This document shows, one piece after another, positions 51,988 to 63,243 of a stretch of DNA of 64,000 nt. Position 1 is the first letter of the stretch, and each line of letters starts with the position of its first letter. This DNA comes from Ascarosepion bandense (lineage: Eukaryota > Mollusca > Cephalopoda > Sepiida > Sepiidae). The stretch spans positions 2,150,001-2,214,000 of the forward strand of contig JBBBDQ010001271.1 of NCBI GenBank assembly GCA_037127315.1. The letters are read 5' to 3'. Under the pieces are notes generated by a model, which worked only from the letters and a program-made list of their open reading frames with translations, was not told the DNA's origin and ran no database searches. Made by a program: the position numbers and the translations under genes.

Positions 51988-52231
51988 AATTTTGTTATTA
52001 CAATGGTTTATAAAAGCCTTATATCACTACACAAGAATTTTATTTTCATGTTTCAGAACAATACTCTTCTTTTTTAGGTAATATGTTAAAATAAAAGATG
52101 AAACTGATTTTCAAAATAAATCATTTTTGCCATTTAATTTAACATATCACCTGAAGAAGAACAGTATTGTTCTGAAACATGAAAATTTTTGTGTAGTGAT
52201 ATAAACCATTGTAATAACAAAATTACAATAT
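51983..52231. mobile_element. PLE-derived foldback element, second copy
   Basis: The left arm starting ATTGTAATTTTGTTATTACA and the right arm ending at 52230 are reverse complements over about 40 bp and again, with substitutions, in the inner ATGTTTCAGAACAATAC/GTATTGTTCTGAAACAT block. The right half carries an intact hammerhead. The left half carries its decayed counterpart on the minus strand (CTAAAAA in place of CTGAAGA). (TA)n flanks both sides. It is the same type as 1035-1237. Confidence 0.82.
52144..52202 (+). ncRNA. Type I hammerhead ribozyme motif (PLE-associated)
   Basis: Stem I ATATCAC (52144-52150) pairs perfectly with GTGATAT (52196-52202). Core CTGAAGA (52151-52157). Stem II AGAACA/TGTTCT (52158-52163 and 52168-52173) has a GTAT loop. 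GAA (52174-52176). Stem III ACAT/GTGT (52177-52180 and 52191-52194, one wobble). Cleavage base A52195. Differences from the copy at 1140 are largely in paired or loop positions, which suggests the fold has been maintained. Confidence 0.85.
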
Positions 52232-52241
52232 ATATATATAA

Positions 52242-53275
52242 TTTTATAATCGTTTCACCCCCAAACAAGGCAAGATCCTCACTGATGTGTGGGGTTACAG
52301 TGAAAGAAAATTAAAAAAAAAAGATACAGGAGATGTCAAAGAAAAGAAAAGATAAGGAATCAAGGAAATAGAAGATGGTAACTGACATTGCATTTAAACA
52401 TTTTGGGAGATTGCAGCTATCAGGAAAGCAAGCAAGAATAGAAGAGGTGGTAACATTTTATTATTTTGATGGCAAAAGGACCAATCTAGTCAGTTAAGTG
52501 CCATACGAAATACATGCTTGGGCGATCACGTCTCAAATGAGTAAATGGCCAGAAGATTTTTTTGCAGTAGGTTGCCATTACTTTTTACAGTAGACTAGTT
52601 GCCAACCAAAGCTATAGAACTCAATCTGTTCTGCTATTTAACCAATAGCTGGAGGAAGAAGAGACAAATTAATACCTTTCCCACAGGTATTTGTGTGTAA
52701 ATGAATGCAGTGAATTCAAATGGAAGTTGAACTTGGTTCTCTGATATTTTTCTTCCGAGCTGATATCTACTGCACCACAATGCACTTCCAATCAAGTAGC
52801 AAGTGTGAATAGATGTCATTAAGGCACAAGGGGAAGAAGCTCGTCAATGTCGTAGCCATGAAAATACTTGTAGAAAAGACAGAAGGAAGCCACATCATGG
52901 TGAGAAAGTGACTGAATGTGGCTGCCAAGTCAGGATTAATTACATTGTATTTGAATTTTTCAAGAACCTCGGAATAAATAGGAGTAGCCTTTGACCAGAA
53001 ATAGCAACAGTATTCAATGCAGAGACAAATGGTAGATTTATAAATGAGCAAAATGGATTCTGATGAGAAAAAATTCCAGGCCTGACACAGTAACCGAACA
53101 TTCCTAGTAATAGATGCAACTATAGATTTGATGTAGTTGTTCCATTTGACGTTAGTTGAGAGAGTGATGTCAAGAGAGCGTGCAGTGTGTTGGTCTCTAA
53201 GAGACTAGCACCATCCATATTGATGGTAGGGAAGAAAGTTTTTTATGGTGGTTAAAGGATGTGTGTATTTGGACA
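52242..53275 (-). pseudogene. CR1/Jockey-group LINE, 3' half, host to a SINE
   Basis: The 3' terminus is at 52242 (GTTTCACCCCCAAACAAGGC). After the nested SINE (52497-52787) the minus strand reads, from about 53270 downward, LDITLSTNVKWNNYIKSIVA, ARNFFSSES-like, LIYKSTICLCIEYCCYFWSK (53051-52985), YSEVLEKFKYNVINPDLAAT and SVFSTSIFMA. The RT catalytic core is missing. Confidence 0.82.
52497..52787 (-). mobile_element. tRNA-derived SINE (family A) nested in LINE
   Basis: TAGTCAGTTAAGTGCCATAC, TGCTTGGGCGATCACGTCTC, CAACCAAAGCTATAGAACTC, TTGTGTGTAAATGAATGCAG and TCTACTGCACCACAATGCAC follow the family order. CCAATC is present at 52491-52496 and 52788-52793, a short target duplication. LINE sequence continues on both sides. 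Confidence 0.88.
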
Positions 53276-53419
53276 GCAATCCCTATTTTAAACAAGTTTC
53301 ATTAGGAACATTTGGACAATTTCTACATAATTTATATCCACAAAAGAAGAAAATTATAAAAACACACAAAACATTAAATAAAAAATTAACTGCACTACTG
53401 TGTCAGTTGTTTTTAATGA

Positions 53420-53421
<2 letters not shown>

Positions 53422-53478
<57 letters not shown>
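53422..53478. repeat. (TA)n microsatellite
   Basis: Uninterrupted TA run. Confidence 0.95.
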
Positions 53479-53480
<2 letters not shown>

Positions 53481-54642
53481 CCTCTCAACATCTAAGAGCT
53501 GTAGAAGACAGGACGCTATGAAGAGTCATGACTACTTAACTTCTGAAAGAGTGTCATATAATTATAAAAAGAAGTGAGAAAAAAAAGTTAAATTTTGATG
53601 AAAATCTAACCATGATCTGTGAAAGTCACAAAAGGGGAAATTTAGTAATTGATAAACACAGTAAGGTCAAAATTTGTTGATCTGAAATATAGAATAAAAT
53701 TATCTCTGGAAGTCTGGCTTAAATTCTGTTGTTGTAAAATGTTCTCCAGGAAGTGTTTTGACTGTTAAATGAGGAAATTAATTAAATTTTGGGAAAAAGG
53801 AAAATTAATTAAATCTTTCATTTAATCATGTCTTGACTGGACCACCACACATTGAATGAATATTTTTTTTTACCTTGTTGAAGTTGATAAAAAAGGAATA
53901 TTTACAACAGTTGGTTGCACTTTAGTAAAATGAAAAAAAAAACTTTTAAGATAAAACAGAAGATTAAAAAGGTATTTAATTCTGCCTTGTGATTTTGTGC
54001 TAAAAGAAGTGGAAAGAAGAGATTGAATAAAAAACTAAAAGAAAAATGAACAAAATTGAAAAAGATTGAAAAAAATAGAAGAAAAATGTTATTGGATGAA
54101 AAAGAAATTAAATGATTTGATTCAATTCAAAATGGTGGATAAATGAATGTATATGAAGAAAAATTCAAAACAAAAATGTAAATGTTAAAATTTTTAAAAA
54201 AATCATTCATTTCTTTCACTCAAATTTCTCAAAAAAAACAATTGCATGTATGACGTATAAATATAAGCTTAAACTTGATTTTCACTCAAATTAAATCTAA
54301 TTTGATTCTGTGCCCCTTTCTTGTTTGTAAATTGCACACAATTTTCCTAGAATTTCAAAATATTATTGTAGAAAAAAATGAGGCTTCAAACTTTCCATTT
54401 TATGCTGTTTTTTGTTTAAATTTCTTTTGCTATCACAGTAATTAGTTTTCTATTTAATGTTATTGCTTCACAGTAATTGTTATTACTTTTTATTCCACTT
54501 GTATAGAAAAGCAGCTTGTTTGAATTCAATGCTGAAATTAAGAAATTACCAGATGTTGCAGCACATAACAAAGGAATACAAAATTTGTTTTTACTTACTG
54601 GTATTATGCAATGTTTAACATGAAGGTTAAGTCTCCATTATA
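53479..54642. other. About 1.2 kb AT-rich, no gene recognised
   Basis: The plus strand is A-rich over 53930-54240 (repeated GAAAAA). No ORF or family. Confidence 0.5.
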
Positions 54643-54751
54643 CAGTGTGCAACAGAAATACCTCTCACATAATGGTAAGACATTAGCTAAATCAAGACGC
54701 CATTAGGTATTCCTGTGAGGCATATGTAAGAGGTATTTCTACCACACTCTG
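54643..54751. mobile_element. 109-bp MITE-like inverted-repeat element
   Basis: The left end CAGTGTGCAACAGAAATACC and the inverted right end CAGAGTGTGGTAGAAATACC match over about 29 bp with four or five differences. TA precedes the left end and TT follows the right, so a TA duplication with one substitution is plausible. CAG starts with TA flanks fit Tc1/mariner MITEs. No coding capacity. Confidence 0.6.
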
Positions 54752-55439
54752 TTTATAGAATTAAGTGCTTTAATCTATTATTTGAGAGATAAGTATATTG
54801 AACCTTATATGTAGATATATGTGTAGTATGTGATGTACACCAGATGATACCAGAATTGACTTTGGACACATTAACACACCAAACCATAAAAGAAGAATGG
54901 TGCAGGGTTGTCTTGAGGGATCATCTAGCTCAGAGTGTGATCCATGCTTCAGGCAATGTTTGTCGCTGCCCTGACATCTGAACATAGTTAACCCAAATGC
55001 ACCTAGGGGTAAGAACTATGATCGATATATAAACACACACTCCAGAGAAGATGGTTTCATACATCTTTGTGAGAAAGTACAGTCTATATTTTAAGTTTGA
55101 ATTTAAATTTTGTTGAACTGCATATCAACCTCTGTGGGTTATTTAATGCCAAAAAGGAGGGGTTCTAAGGTATTTTTTTAATGTTCAGTAGTAGTTTGAG
55201 AAGGTTGATTAGGTTAGATTTTGATGAATAATGTTTTTTATTTTTTTCCCTCTATTTCATAAAACTGAAGATGTCTTCTTGTTCTGTTTTCAAAAATGTA
55301 TTGTTAGTAATAATTTTTTTCCTTCAAAAATGTATGGTTGGTAATATTTTTCATTCCAAAATGTATATTTTTCCATAAAAGTCTATCTTTCTGCATATAT
55401 TTCTATAAAAACCTATTTTTATACTTTCATAGTAGTTTG
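54752..55439. other. Unrecognised; higher-complexity patch at 54820-55030
   Basis: A 71-codon minus frame (54985-54770; MFRCQGSDKHCLKHGSHSEL, PCTILLLWFGVLM) is of higher complexity than its surroundings but matches nothing I can name. CTGCATATCAACCTCTGTGG at 55120 may be a family B remnant. Confidence 0.35.
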
Positions 55440-55640
55440 ACCCCAATTTGGAGGTTACTATTTGCCCATAGCTGGGACCCTAACAGGTGCTACCACTCCA
55501 GGTCAGGGTGGACCTGGGAACAACAGCAATTAAGAGGTGGTTCCATGCTCCTCACAACCTCCCAATCAGAGGCCTTGCTGCCAGATGCAGTTTAGCATCA
55601 TACCCAGGACCTTCATATTTTAAGAATGCTCCAAAGCCAA
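55440..55640. other. GC-richer 200-bp segment
   Basis: ACAGGTGCTACCACTCCAGG, GTCAGGGTGGACCTGGGAAC and AGAGGCCTTGCTGCCAGATG stand out against the A/T background. The sequence contains CAGGT-like steps and no long ORF. It may be an unnamed repeat or a conserved non-coding or exonic piece. Confidence 0.35.
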
Positions 55641-55819
55641 ACAAACGCACATAGGCAGGCTGATTATAACTGATGGAATCTTGAGTTAAATAAAATGTTA
55701 ATGCTTATTCAGTCAATGATTAATTTGGATATTTCTGAAATTTTATTTAAAAAATGGTGGTGATCTAATCATTAGTACTTGACCAAGCTTTGTTTAAAAT
55801 AGTATAGAAGACTGCACTT

Positions 55820-56517
55820 TCTGTTGACTTCAATCGTTTTCTCACCACTTTGGCATCATGTTCCTCTGATTTTTCTATAAATATTTTCATAGCCATTGTT
55901 CTAATGAGTTCTCCTCCTTCATACCTCAATTACATGAATTTAAGGATTGGCAATAAGGTCTCATCACTTTGCTGTTTAAATAGCTAGGTGTAATAGTAAG
56001 TTTTTTTATAGTATCTTTTATTGTATTTCTTGCATCTGAAACTCTTCTGGTTACTTGCTTCCCTGCCACCTCTGATCTTCAGACATTTAAACGCAATGTC
56101 TATTGTTATCTTCTGTCTCCCTGAATCCTGTTCTTTTATTGTCCTTTCTTCTCTCTCAAGTCTTGTCATTCTCATTGGCACTCAGTAACCCCTGGCATCT
56201 TAGTGACATTACTGCATTCTAGAGTTGAACTCTGCATACTTCTTTTGCTACAATTGTGGCAATGCATTGCTCCTCTTATAAATAAGGCAAGTAGCCAAAT
56301 TCAAGTAGAATTTAAGGAGAAGCTGATTTGCTCAATTTTTCCATTCTATATATATGAGTATTTAATAAACACTTTCTTGTTTTCCCTACCTAGTCTTCTG
56401 TTCCTTCAATACTATCTCTAACTATGACTTTCTTAATTCTTGGATATTTTGAACAAAGACAACATTATAATACCTTGCTTGGGGTGCAATGACGAAATAA
56501 ATAAATAAATAAATAAA
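55820..56517 (+). pseudogene. LINE 3' region, old, with terminal tail
   Basis: CACTTTGGCATCATGTTCCT and TTTTCTATAAATATTTTCAT give the LFFYKYFHSH block, and GTTACTTGCTTCCCTGCCAC with TCAGACATTTAAACGCAATG gives CFPAT-LQTFKRNV. ATACCTTGCTTGGGGTGCAA and (AAAT)n at 56455-56517 are a LINE terminus. The middle (56235-56455) is unassigned. Confidence 0.7.
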
Positions 56518-56817
56518 CAGCCTAGAAGAACAACAACTCTGAAATAAAAAAAAACCTGCCATTACTTTATTTTTTTTTTTTAATACAAGAGTAAATCTAA
56601 TAAAAGTCTTGAAAGCCACTCAAGGTAGAAGATTACTGTTAAAATGACTATGATAATTTGAGATGTGTGATATTAATTAAAGAATAGGTTGTAGCAAGTG
56701 AAGATCATAAAGATGACAAGGATAAATAATAAATGACCTTTGATATGAAGAGGTTAATATTGTAGTGTCCAGAGAATTATCCACATGAGAGTTTGTTCCA
56801 CAAAGTACCAATTCTTG

Positions 56818-56962
56818 GAATGTAGCCGTCAGGAAAGCAAGAATACGGGAGTGAGTTCCACAGGAGGGAAGTGCAAGAGAAGAAGCTGCAGGACTAGAAT
56901 TGTCGTCTGCATTGGGCTAACCTGACTGTGAATGGGTGGAACCCAGTTGCCAGTCTGGTTAG
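56818..56962 (-). pseudogene. Internal LINE fragment lacking both ends
   Basis: About 143 bp closely match 21398-21540 (both contain TGTAGCCGTCAGGAAAGCAA and ACCTGACTGTGAATGGGTGG, with only a handful of differences by eye). The 3' terminus and A tail are missing. Flanks are unrelated. Confidence 0.85.
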
Positions 56963-57369
56963 TTATTAGCCAAACTTGACAGTAGACTTTTTGATGATCC
57001 CATATATATTCTGTACAGATAAAATATTTCCATTCTAAACAAACAGTATAAATTATTTCATACTATCTATATACTGAAATTCAAATATTCCTCATTCTCA
57101 ACTCTGTTCTCATCTTTAGGCAGCATATGGTACCATGTTCTTCTCTTTAGGCAGGATATCACCAAATAACAAGGTAATCCAGATTAAACTAATAATATAC
57201 CACATCCTATCTCTTTAAGAAAGTAGTTAAGATCATATTTAAAATGCTGATTTTCAAGGTAGGTAGTTTCTCTCAATTCAAGATCAGCACAATAAAATTA
57301 CATATTCATTTAAGCTCAGATAATACCACATAGATATGTGGCTAGCATTCTAATCTGCTGTATTCAGTT
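56963..57369. other. No gene recognised
   Basis: AT-rich unique sequence. Confidence 0.45.
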
Positions 57370-57671
57370 TTGGCCAAATTTAAAAATAACTTTACTCTAA
57401 GCAATGTGGGCATGTGATGTGTATGCGAAGGCTTACAGGGAGTGAAAGTGAAAACTGAGAATAGGGACGATTAAGGAAAGGCGATTCACAAAAACTGAAG
57501 ATGGTGATTGATGCTGCATTAAAATTTTTGAAGATTGTAGTTATCAGAGAAGCAAGTAAATAGAAAGAAATTTCACAAGTGAGAAGTGTGAGAAAAGAAA
57601 CTGTTGGAGTAGAAGTAGAAGTTGCATTTAAATATTTTAGCAGTAAAAGGATAGGACCTAGCTATCCATCT
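57370..57671 (-). pseudogene. LINE 3' fragment joined to a SINE
   Basis: CTTTACTCTAAGCAATGTGG (degraded terminus), TTGATGCTGCATTAAAATTT, TCACAAGTGAGAAGTGTGAG and GAAACTGTTGGAGTAGAAGT are inverted LINE C-terminal sequence. The SINE starts at 57672. Confidence 0.68.
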
Positions 57672-57935
57672 AGTCAGTCAGTTAAGTGCCATACGTGAAA
57701 CACGCTTGGGCGATCATATCTCGAAAGAGACATGACTGACTGGGCAGAAGATTATCCTGCAGTAGGTTGCCATTGCTTTCTGCGGTAGATTGGTTGCCAG
57801 CCAAGGCTATAGAACCCAATCTGCCCTGTTATTTAACCCATAACTGGAAGGAAGAAGACAGATTAATACCTTTCCCAAGGGTATTTGCGCGTAAGTGAAT
57901 ACAATGGATTCAACCGGAATTCGAATTCGGCTATT
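57672..57935 (-). mobile_element. tRNA-derived SINE (family A), well preserved, head truncated
   Basis: CAGTCAGTTAAGTGCCATAC, GCTTGGGCGATCATATCTCG, CTGCAGTAGGTTGCCATTGC, GCCAAGGCTATAGAACCCAA, TTTGCGCGTAAGTGAATACA and CCGGAATTCGAATTCGGCT (inverted B box). Sequence beyond the B box is lost. Confidence 0.9.
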
Positions 57936-58074
57936 AGCATGCTTAAATTCAAGAATATCATGATAATTCACAGATAACAAATAAAACATCTGTGAAGAGT
58001 CATGATCATGTCTATCCTGAAGAAACATGGCATTAAAAAAAAATCATAATATTTTTTCAATACTAATAATAATA

Positions 58075-58165
58075 GTAGACATTTCTTGATAACGAAACAT
58101 TTGATATTCAGTGATCGAGCAACTTGTACTACTGTTTCCTATGTTTAATTTTAATATTTTGTTAT
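58075..58165. repeat. Remnant of the TTAA MITE interior
   Basis: AACGAAACATTTGATATTCA and GTGATCGAGCAACTTGTACT parallel AAGGAAACATTTGGTATTCA and TTGACTGAGCAGTCAGTACT inside the MITE at 27438. The inverted ends are not preserved. Confidence 0.55.
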
Positions 58166-58489
58166 ATTAATATGAGGTAAAGTATCACATTATTTTAATA
58201 CCTTTTGTTTTTCTGTAATAGAGCTGCCAAGTCTTCATTTGCCTGTTGTGATAGAATTTAAAAGTGTCTACATGGCCTTGTTAGTGATGAATTATTTTTT
58301 ACTCTATAACATGTTCCCTACAGAAGAAATGTTGTATGCCTCTTGCTGCTCTATCACTATTTCCACAACATGTGTTCTGGTCAGCAATATTTCTTGGTTC
58401 TAGCAGTCCTGAGTTTTGTGGCTGAGACCTGCCATGTCACATACTTAAAGATGAATTATCCTCATTCTTTTTGTATTCCATTGATAAGA
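58166..58489. other. No gene recognised
   Basis: Moderate complexity, no long ORF. Confidence 0.4.
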
Positions 58490-58735
58490 ATTTAGTTCCA
58501 TTTCTATGGCTTCTTCCCATCTGCTTTATGGAACAGATACTTGGCAGGGTGTTTTCCCAATCACTACATTCTGTACTCCTTCAAGGCTCGGGTTAACCAT
58601 TATCTTTCTTACATAATCTCATGAATTGCGCTTCTTGCTCTTTCATCTGTTCATACAACATCACACAGCAATGCTCTACCTTAAGTGGCTCTTTGGCTTT
58701 GTATTGGGTGAACATTAGTTTTATAATGTTTTTCG
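58490..58735 (+). pseudogene. LINE 3' end, divergent subfamily
   Basis: CATCTGCTTTATGGAACAGA and TTTTCCCAATCACTACATTC then GGTTAACCATTATCTTTCTT parallel 34090-34325 (LWNR-L-CFPNHY, RVNHYLSY). The degraded terminus GGCTTTGTATTGGGTGAACA follows. Confidence 0.6.
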
Positions 58736-59189
58736 TAACATTATTCTGAAGGTAAATTTTGGTAACTGGCTATTAGCGAGTTATAATATCTCATTAATTT
58801 TGTGTAAAGTTGAATAATACGGAATAATTCTCTCAAGTAATTCACTTGGAAAACACTCTCTTCAATGATGCACAACACTACAATGATGCACGACACAGAA
58901 CACAATCAGACTTTTGTCTGAGTACTTTATATACTAAATATTTATGGTCACTTGATCCATGGAGCACAATTCATTCAACGTTTATATTTGTTGCCTGGAG
59001 ATTCTTGTTCATCCACACATGTCAGTATCAGCACTTTTTCCCTCCATAACAATTAATATAAAATTTTTTTCATATTTCAGTATTGTTTTTAGATTTAGTT
59101 GTTTTCTACATAATGCAAAAGTTTTAAATAAAACATTCTTAATATGTCGCAAGGAATAAAATGAATCTGTTTTCTTATGCACAGAACAT
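58736..59189. other. No gene recognised
   Basis: ATGATGCACAACACTACA and ATGATGCACGACACAGA at about 58865-58900 are a short imperfect duplication. Nothing else. Confidence 0.4.
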
Positions 59190-59925
59190 GAGAACAATGA
59201 CAAAGTTTTAGAGAAAATGAAAACAAAAATGACACTGCAACTTAGGAAAAGTTAGTTGAAATTTCTAGAGCATATAAAGAGGAAAGAGGGCTTGGAAAAT
59301 TTGATACTAACAGAACAGATTGTAGGCAATAAGAACAGAGTTAAAAACAAATATCCTATATAGTGAGCTTGTATAAATGGATGGTAAAAAAAAAATTAGG
59401 AGAGATAATTGATTGAGTTCTTAAATGATTCATTTTCTATGGGTTATCAACCCATTACAGCTTATTTAAAGCCAGTAAATATTTTTAGTTTGTAAGAATC
59501 TTTTTTTGTGATAATAATGGTTTAGTGATAAAATTTTAACTCATTAACCCATAGTTGAGGGAGAAGTAGAATTATACTTTTCCCAAGTGTGTAAGTTAAT
59601 ACAATGAATCTAACCGGGACTGGAACTCGGCTCTCTGATTAACAGTTTTGAATCAATACTCACTACACCATACACACATCCAACATTACATCATCTGATA
59701 TTCCCAAGCAGTCACTTAACTAAATACTGACTCAATTTTGCTGAACTTATATGATTGTGTGAGAACTGGATTTCAACAGGATAAGGCCATAAGCAGGAGA
59801 GATAACAAAAATAAAACAATCATTAAGAGCTACAAAGGAGAGGAAATTATGGAGAGCCATGTCTCCAACAACTTGAAAGCACATGACACATTGAAGAGAT
59901 GTAGAATGAAGATATAAATCTTTCT
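59190..59925 (+). pseudogene. RTE-type LINE fragment split by a family B SINE
   Basis: LEKMKTKMTLQLRKS-like, then the KEDLENLILTEQI-like block (AGAGGGCTTGGAAAATTTGA) lie left of the insertion. SLRATKERKLWRAMSPTT-like residues and KAHDT (CTTGAAAGCACATGACACAT) lie right of it. Removing 59409-59794 and one duplication copy restores a colinear fragment. Confidence 0.72.
59409..59794 (-). mobile_element. Family B SINE, complete, with 11-bp target duplication
   Basis: AGGAGAGATAA occurs at 59398-59408 and 59795-59805, fixing the element at 386 bp. The minus strand begins GCTTATGGCCTTATCC. It has GTATGGTGTAGTGAGTATTG (A-box region) and GAGTTCCAGTCCCGG (B-box region) near the middle, and ends TCATTTAAGAACTCAATCAA. 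The position of the tRNA-like part about 110 bp from the 5' end is unusual for a SINE. Confidence 0.82.
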
Positions 59926-61984
59926 CAAAAGTTCAAGAAGGCTATACAAGGTGAAACAGGTATTTACTTAGCTTAAAATTTATTTACTGCATTATATTCA
60001 TTTAACCTGTCAGACACTTCACACTGATATACCATTTTTAGAATTCTTTCAGGATTTAATGAAACAGCTGTGAGAATCTATAGATTTGATGATGCTGAAA
60101 AACCATCTTAACTGGTGAATAAGGTAAGAAAAATAAAAGAAGCAAATGTGGAAATGTTAAAAAAGATATTTAAAATTATTTCATGAAATGAAAATAAAGA
60201 GAGTAAAAGCCATTAAGTTTTTGTTTGATAGGAAACAACTTGTTCTAAAACTGATAAGTTGATTTAAAGAAAAAGAATCAACTGTTTTACTCATTAATGT
60301 GTTTTGGTTGGGTAAAAAATATTTATGGATATTTTACAGATCAATGGAGTGAAAATAAAATTTAAAGAAAATTTTACTAGAAATCAATCTGACAAATTTT
60401 GACATTTTTAGATAGATATAGAAGTACAATAATTAACAGAAATGTCTAAGAGTTTTATTTATTCCATGTACTATTTGAATGACGGAAAATAGTATGTTGA
60501 TTTTGTTGTTTCAATTAAATGTTGATTTTATGCATGGAGGATAGTGGCCATTATCATAGAAAGTGGGATTAATACACAGAATTAGAATTCCAGCTGACAC
60601 CATTACATTTGAATTTATATAAATACCTTATTTGTTTTGGTTTTTCTTGCTTTATGGCAATTGACCTTTTTCTATTACTATTTTATAGAATTTTTAGGGA
60701 AAACAAAAGAAAAGCTTCTTTTGAGATAACTTTTTGATTAAAGCAGTGACATGGGGATGTTTGTCCATGCCCACTGTTTGATTGTATGCTCCCAAGACTC
60801 AAGTCAGGGACAGCTATAAGGGTCTAGTACTGAGAAATATGAGAAAGGAAAACATTTTAAATATCTAAAACAGGTGAAACAGAAATAAATATTTTATTCA
60901 AAGCAAATATAAACTAAGTTTTTATTTCATTCTTTGAGTGGATGCCCTCCTGATATTAATACCTGGGGCAGTTGCACGCTCTGTCCCAACTTCTTTATAC
61001 TGTTAGGTTAAAGAGTTTCTAAACAAATTTTTTTATTCTGAGAATTTAAATCTTTGTGTAAAGCTTCACTTCTTTTATAAAGTTAAGGGTGTTATTTGGG
61101 TTGTTTTTTTAATTTAACTTTTTAAAGTTAAAGTAAAACAGACTGGGTTTTCTAGACTTGGTTGGCAATCAGTCTGGGAGAAGGACAATTTTGAATTCAA
61201 AACATACATTTAGCAACTCCAACATGTAAAGACTTCCTTGCACTATAAACTACAGTAGCAATACCTTGCATGATTAGGCTGTGGCCATCTTCTTTACAGA
61301 GGAGTCTACATGATCAACTCACACTATATTTTGGTCATTTGATTCAATATCTTCATGGATGCAATCTGTGAGTCAAAAGCAAGTGTCTCTTTCCTACAGA
61401 AAAAAGAGATGAAAAGAAATAGTAGCAATAACTGCATAGACACTAGTCTGTGTGATCCCCCATTGGTACAATCCCTTTCTCTGATCAATGGTTAGAATGA
61501 CCTTACACAAATAAAGCCTGAGTGTTTTGGCAAATCCTTCTTTGAACATTGTGGACATGTGATACAGAATCACCAACAGAGAATTGAATCAAATAGCAGA
61601 AATCACAGAATTTGAGGATGAGTAACAGCTAAAATGGATAGCACATGTAACTTAAAGACAAAATAATGACATGGTCAAGATGTTGACATTCCACACTACT
61701 TTAAATAAAAGTTAGGAGGTAAACTCTCTTCTGGATTGAAAAAAGCAATAGCAGCTACTGGACTTAAGAAACCTGTTTTGCTGAAAAGTTTTTAAGAGAA
61801 AGCTTTTATAAATTTCAACTGAAAGCAGTATTGGCTCCTCGGTCAATGAATGGCAAGTGTTTTTGTTTGTATCCTCTTAAATAGATGGACACTATTGAAG
61901 TAAAAAAGAGATTACAGTGATTATACTGATTTACAGTTAACTAGCTGTCTATCTACTTCATGCAGTGTGCAAGTCTTGTATATG
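59926..61984. other. About 2 kb, no gene recognised
   Basis: A short plus-strand SINE-A remnant lies at 61130-61200 (AAACAGACTGGGTTTTCTAG, GGTTGGCAATCAGTCTGGGA). A 60-codon minus frame at 61576-61394 has no signature. The rest is unassigned. Confidence 0.45.
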
Positions 61985-62279
61985 TGAATATACTATTATT
62001 CCCAACCTCCATTTTGGTGATTAATCATGCCTTTTAGGGTTACAACAGTTTCCTTGTAGGAAAACAGTTAATGTTACTAATACCAGAATAAAGAGAAAAG
62101 AAATCACAACATACTGCGACCTGCACAAGCCTGACATGAATATAGCTGCAGTTACCTTCAATTTTCTCACTTCTCTGAAGATATCAGTGTAACAAATGCA
62201 AAATGTACTGTCATTAAAAAAAGCTTTTCCACTGAGTTTTATTTCTTCACTTTTGTTCAGATATCATTCTACATCCTAC

Positions 62280-62318
<39 letters not shown>

Positions 62319-62420
62319 GTGACAAAAATTAATAAATATACATATGAGGAGAGTGTACATATGTATAGTATTATTATTCAGGTGATAATAAAACAGTGTT
62401 CAATGTATGAGCAGAGCTGC

Positions 62421-62462
<42 letters not shown>

Positions 62463-62505
62463 TATATGCATATTAATTTACATCTATGGCACTTGTAATA
62501 TACAT
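61985..62505. repeat. Dispersed repeat family N, with (CA)n and (TA)n
   Basis: ATTCCCAACCTCCATTTTGG, ACATATGAGGAGAGTGTACA and AGTATTATTATTCAGGTGAT match 19181-19440 in order. CA run 62281-62310 and TA run 62424-62457 lie inside. Confidence 0.65.
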
Positions 62506-63243
62506 ATATCTAAATCTAAATCTAATCTAATCTAAACTTATTTATAAATGGAACTTTGTCTGTGCATGTGTGTGTGTGTCCATTACCTATAGACTCCGAA
62601 ACGGCTGAACCGATTTTCTTGAAAATTTACTCAGTTGTACTATAAGCGTCTGCAAGTGTTCTTAGCTAGGTTTTGTGTTGCGGTACCCCTGATAAATATA
62701 AAAAATTGATAATTGAAAAAATCGAGTTATAGAAGGAGTGGTCCGATTTTAATCAAATTTGATACACTCACAGACAAAGACATAAGAAACGATATTCAGA
62801 AGTTTCAAGGTTGCAGTTCTTACAATAGTGCAGAAAATCAATAATATATATATATAAAAGACAAGATGCTTGCGTGTGTCTGTTTATCTGCCTGTATGTC
62901 TGTATTTTTTCAGCCCTTTTATTTTAGTTTTTGCTTCGGGTTTGGATCTAAGTAGGTATAATTGTAGTTCTTAGTCTAAGTCATGATACCATTTACTCAG
63001 AGGACTTATTTAGCCTTCAAATTTCAGTTTATGATGAAAAAACCTTATTTGATATCGATACCAGGAAATCAAAATTTGACTTACATCCATTCATTTTTCT
63101 TTCAGTCTACGATTTTGCTTTAACTGGAAACAACTATTGCTTTTTAGTCTTTCATGTCAACGTCCAAAGAGTCTGAGCTTCAGGACCATGGATTAGTTTT
63201 AAAGCTTTCATTACACCCGAGCAACGCCAGGCTATACTGCTAG
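62506..63243 (+). mobile_element. Helitron-like non-autonomous repeat, copy 2
   Basis: It aligns with 12215-12790 over about 300 bp. The start is TCTAAATCTAAT repeats and the end ATTACACCCGAGCAACGCCA then GGCTATACTGCTAG, followed by T. CTAG before T, with a CCCG-loop-CCAGG hairpin remnant about 10 bp upstream, fits Helitron termini. The segment 62890-63190 is not shared with copy 1. No helicase is encoded. Confidence 0.55.

Noticed and set aside
54770..54985. 71-codon minus ORF with LLLWFGVLM, considered as a Tc1 transposase remnant (VMVWG region)
   Set aside because: No neighbouring DDE motifs in any frame and no inverted repeats around it.
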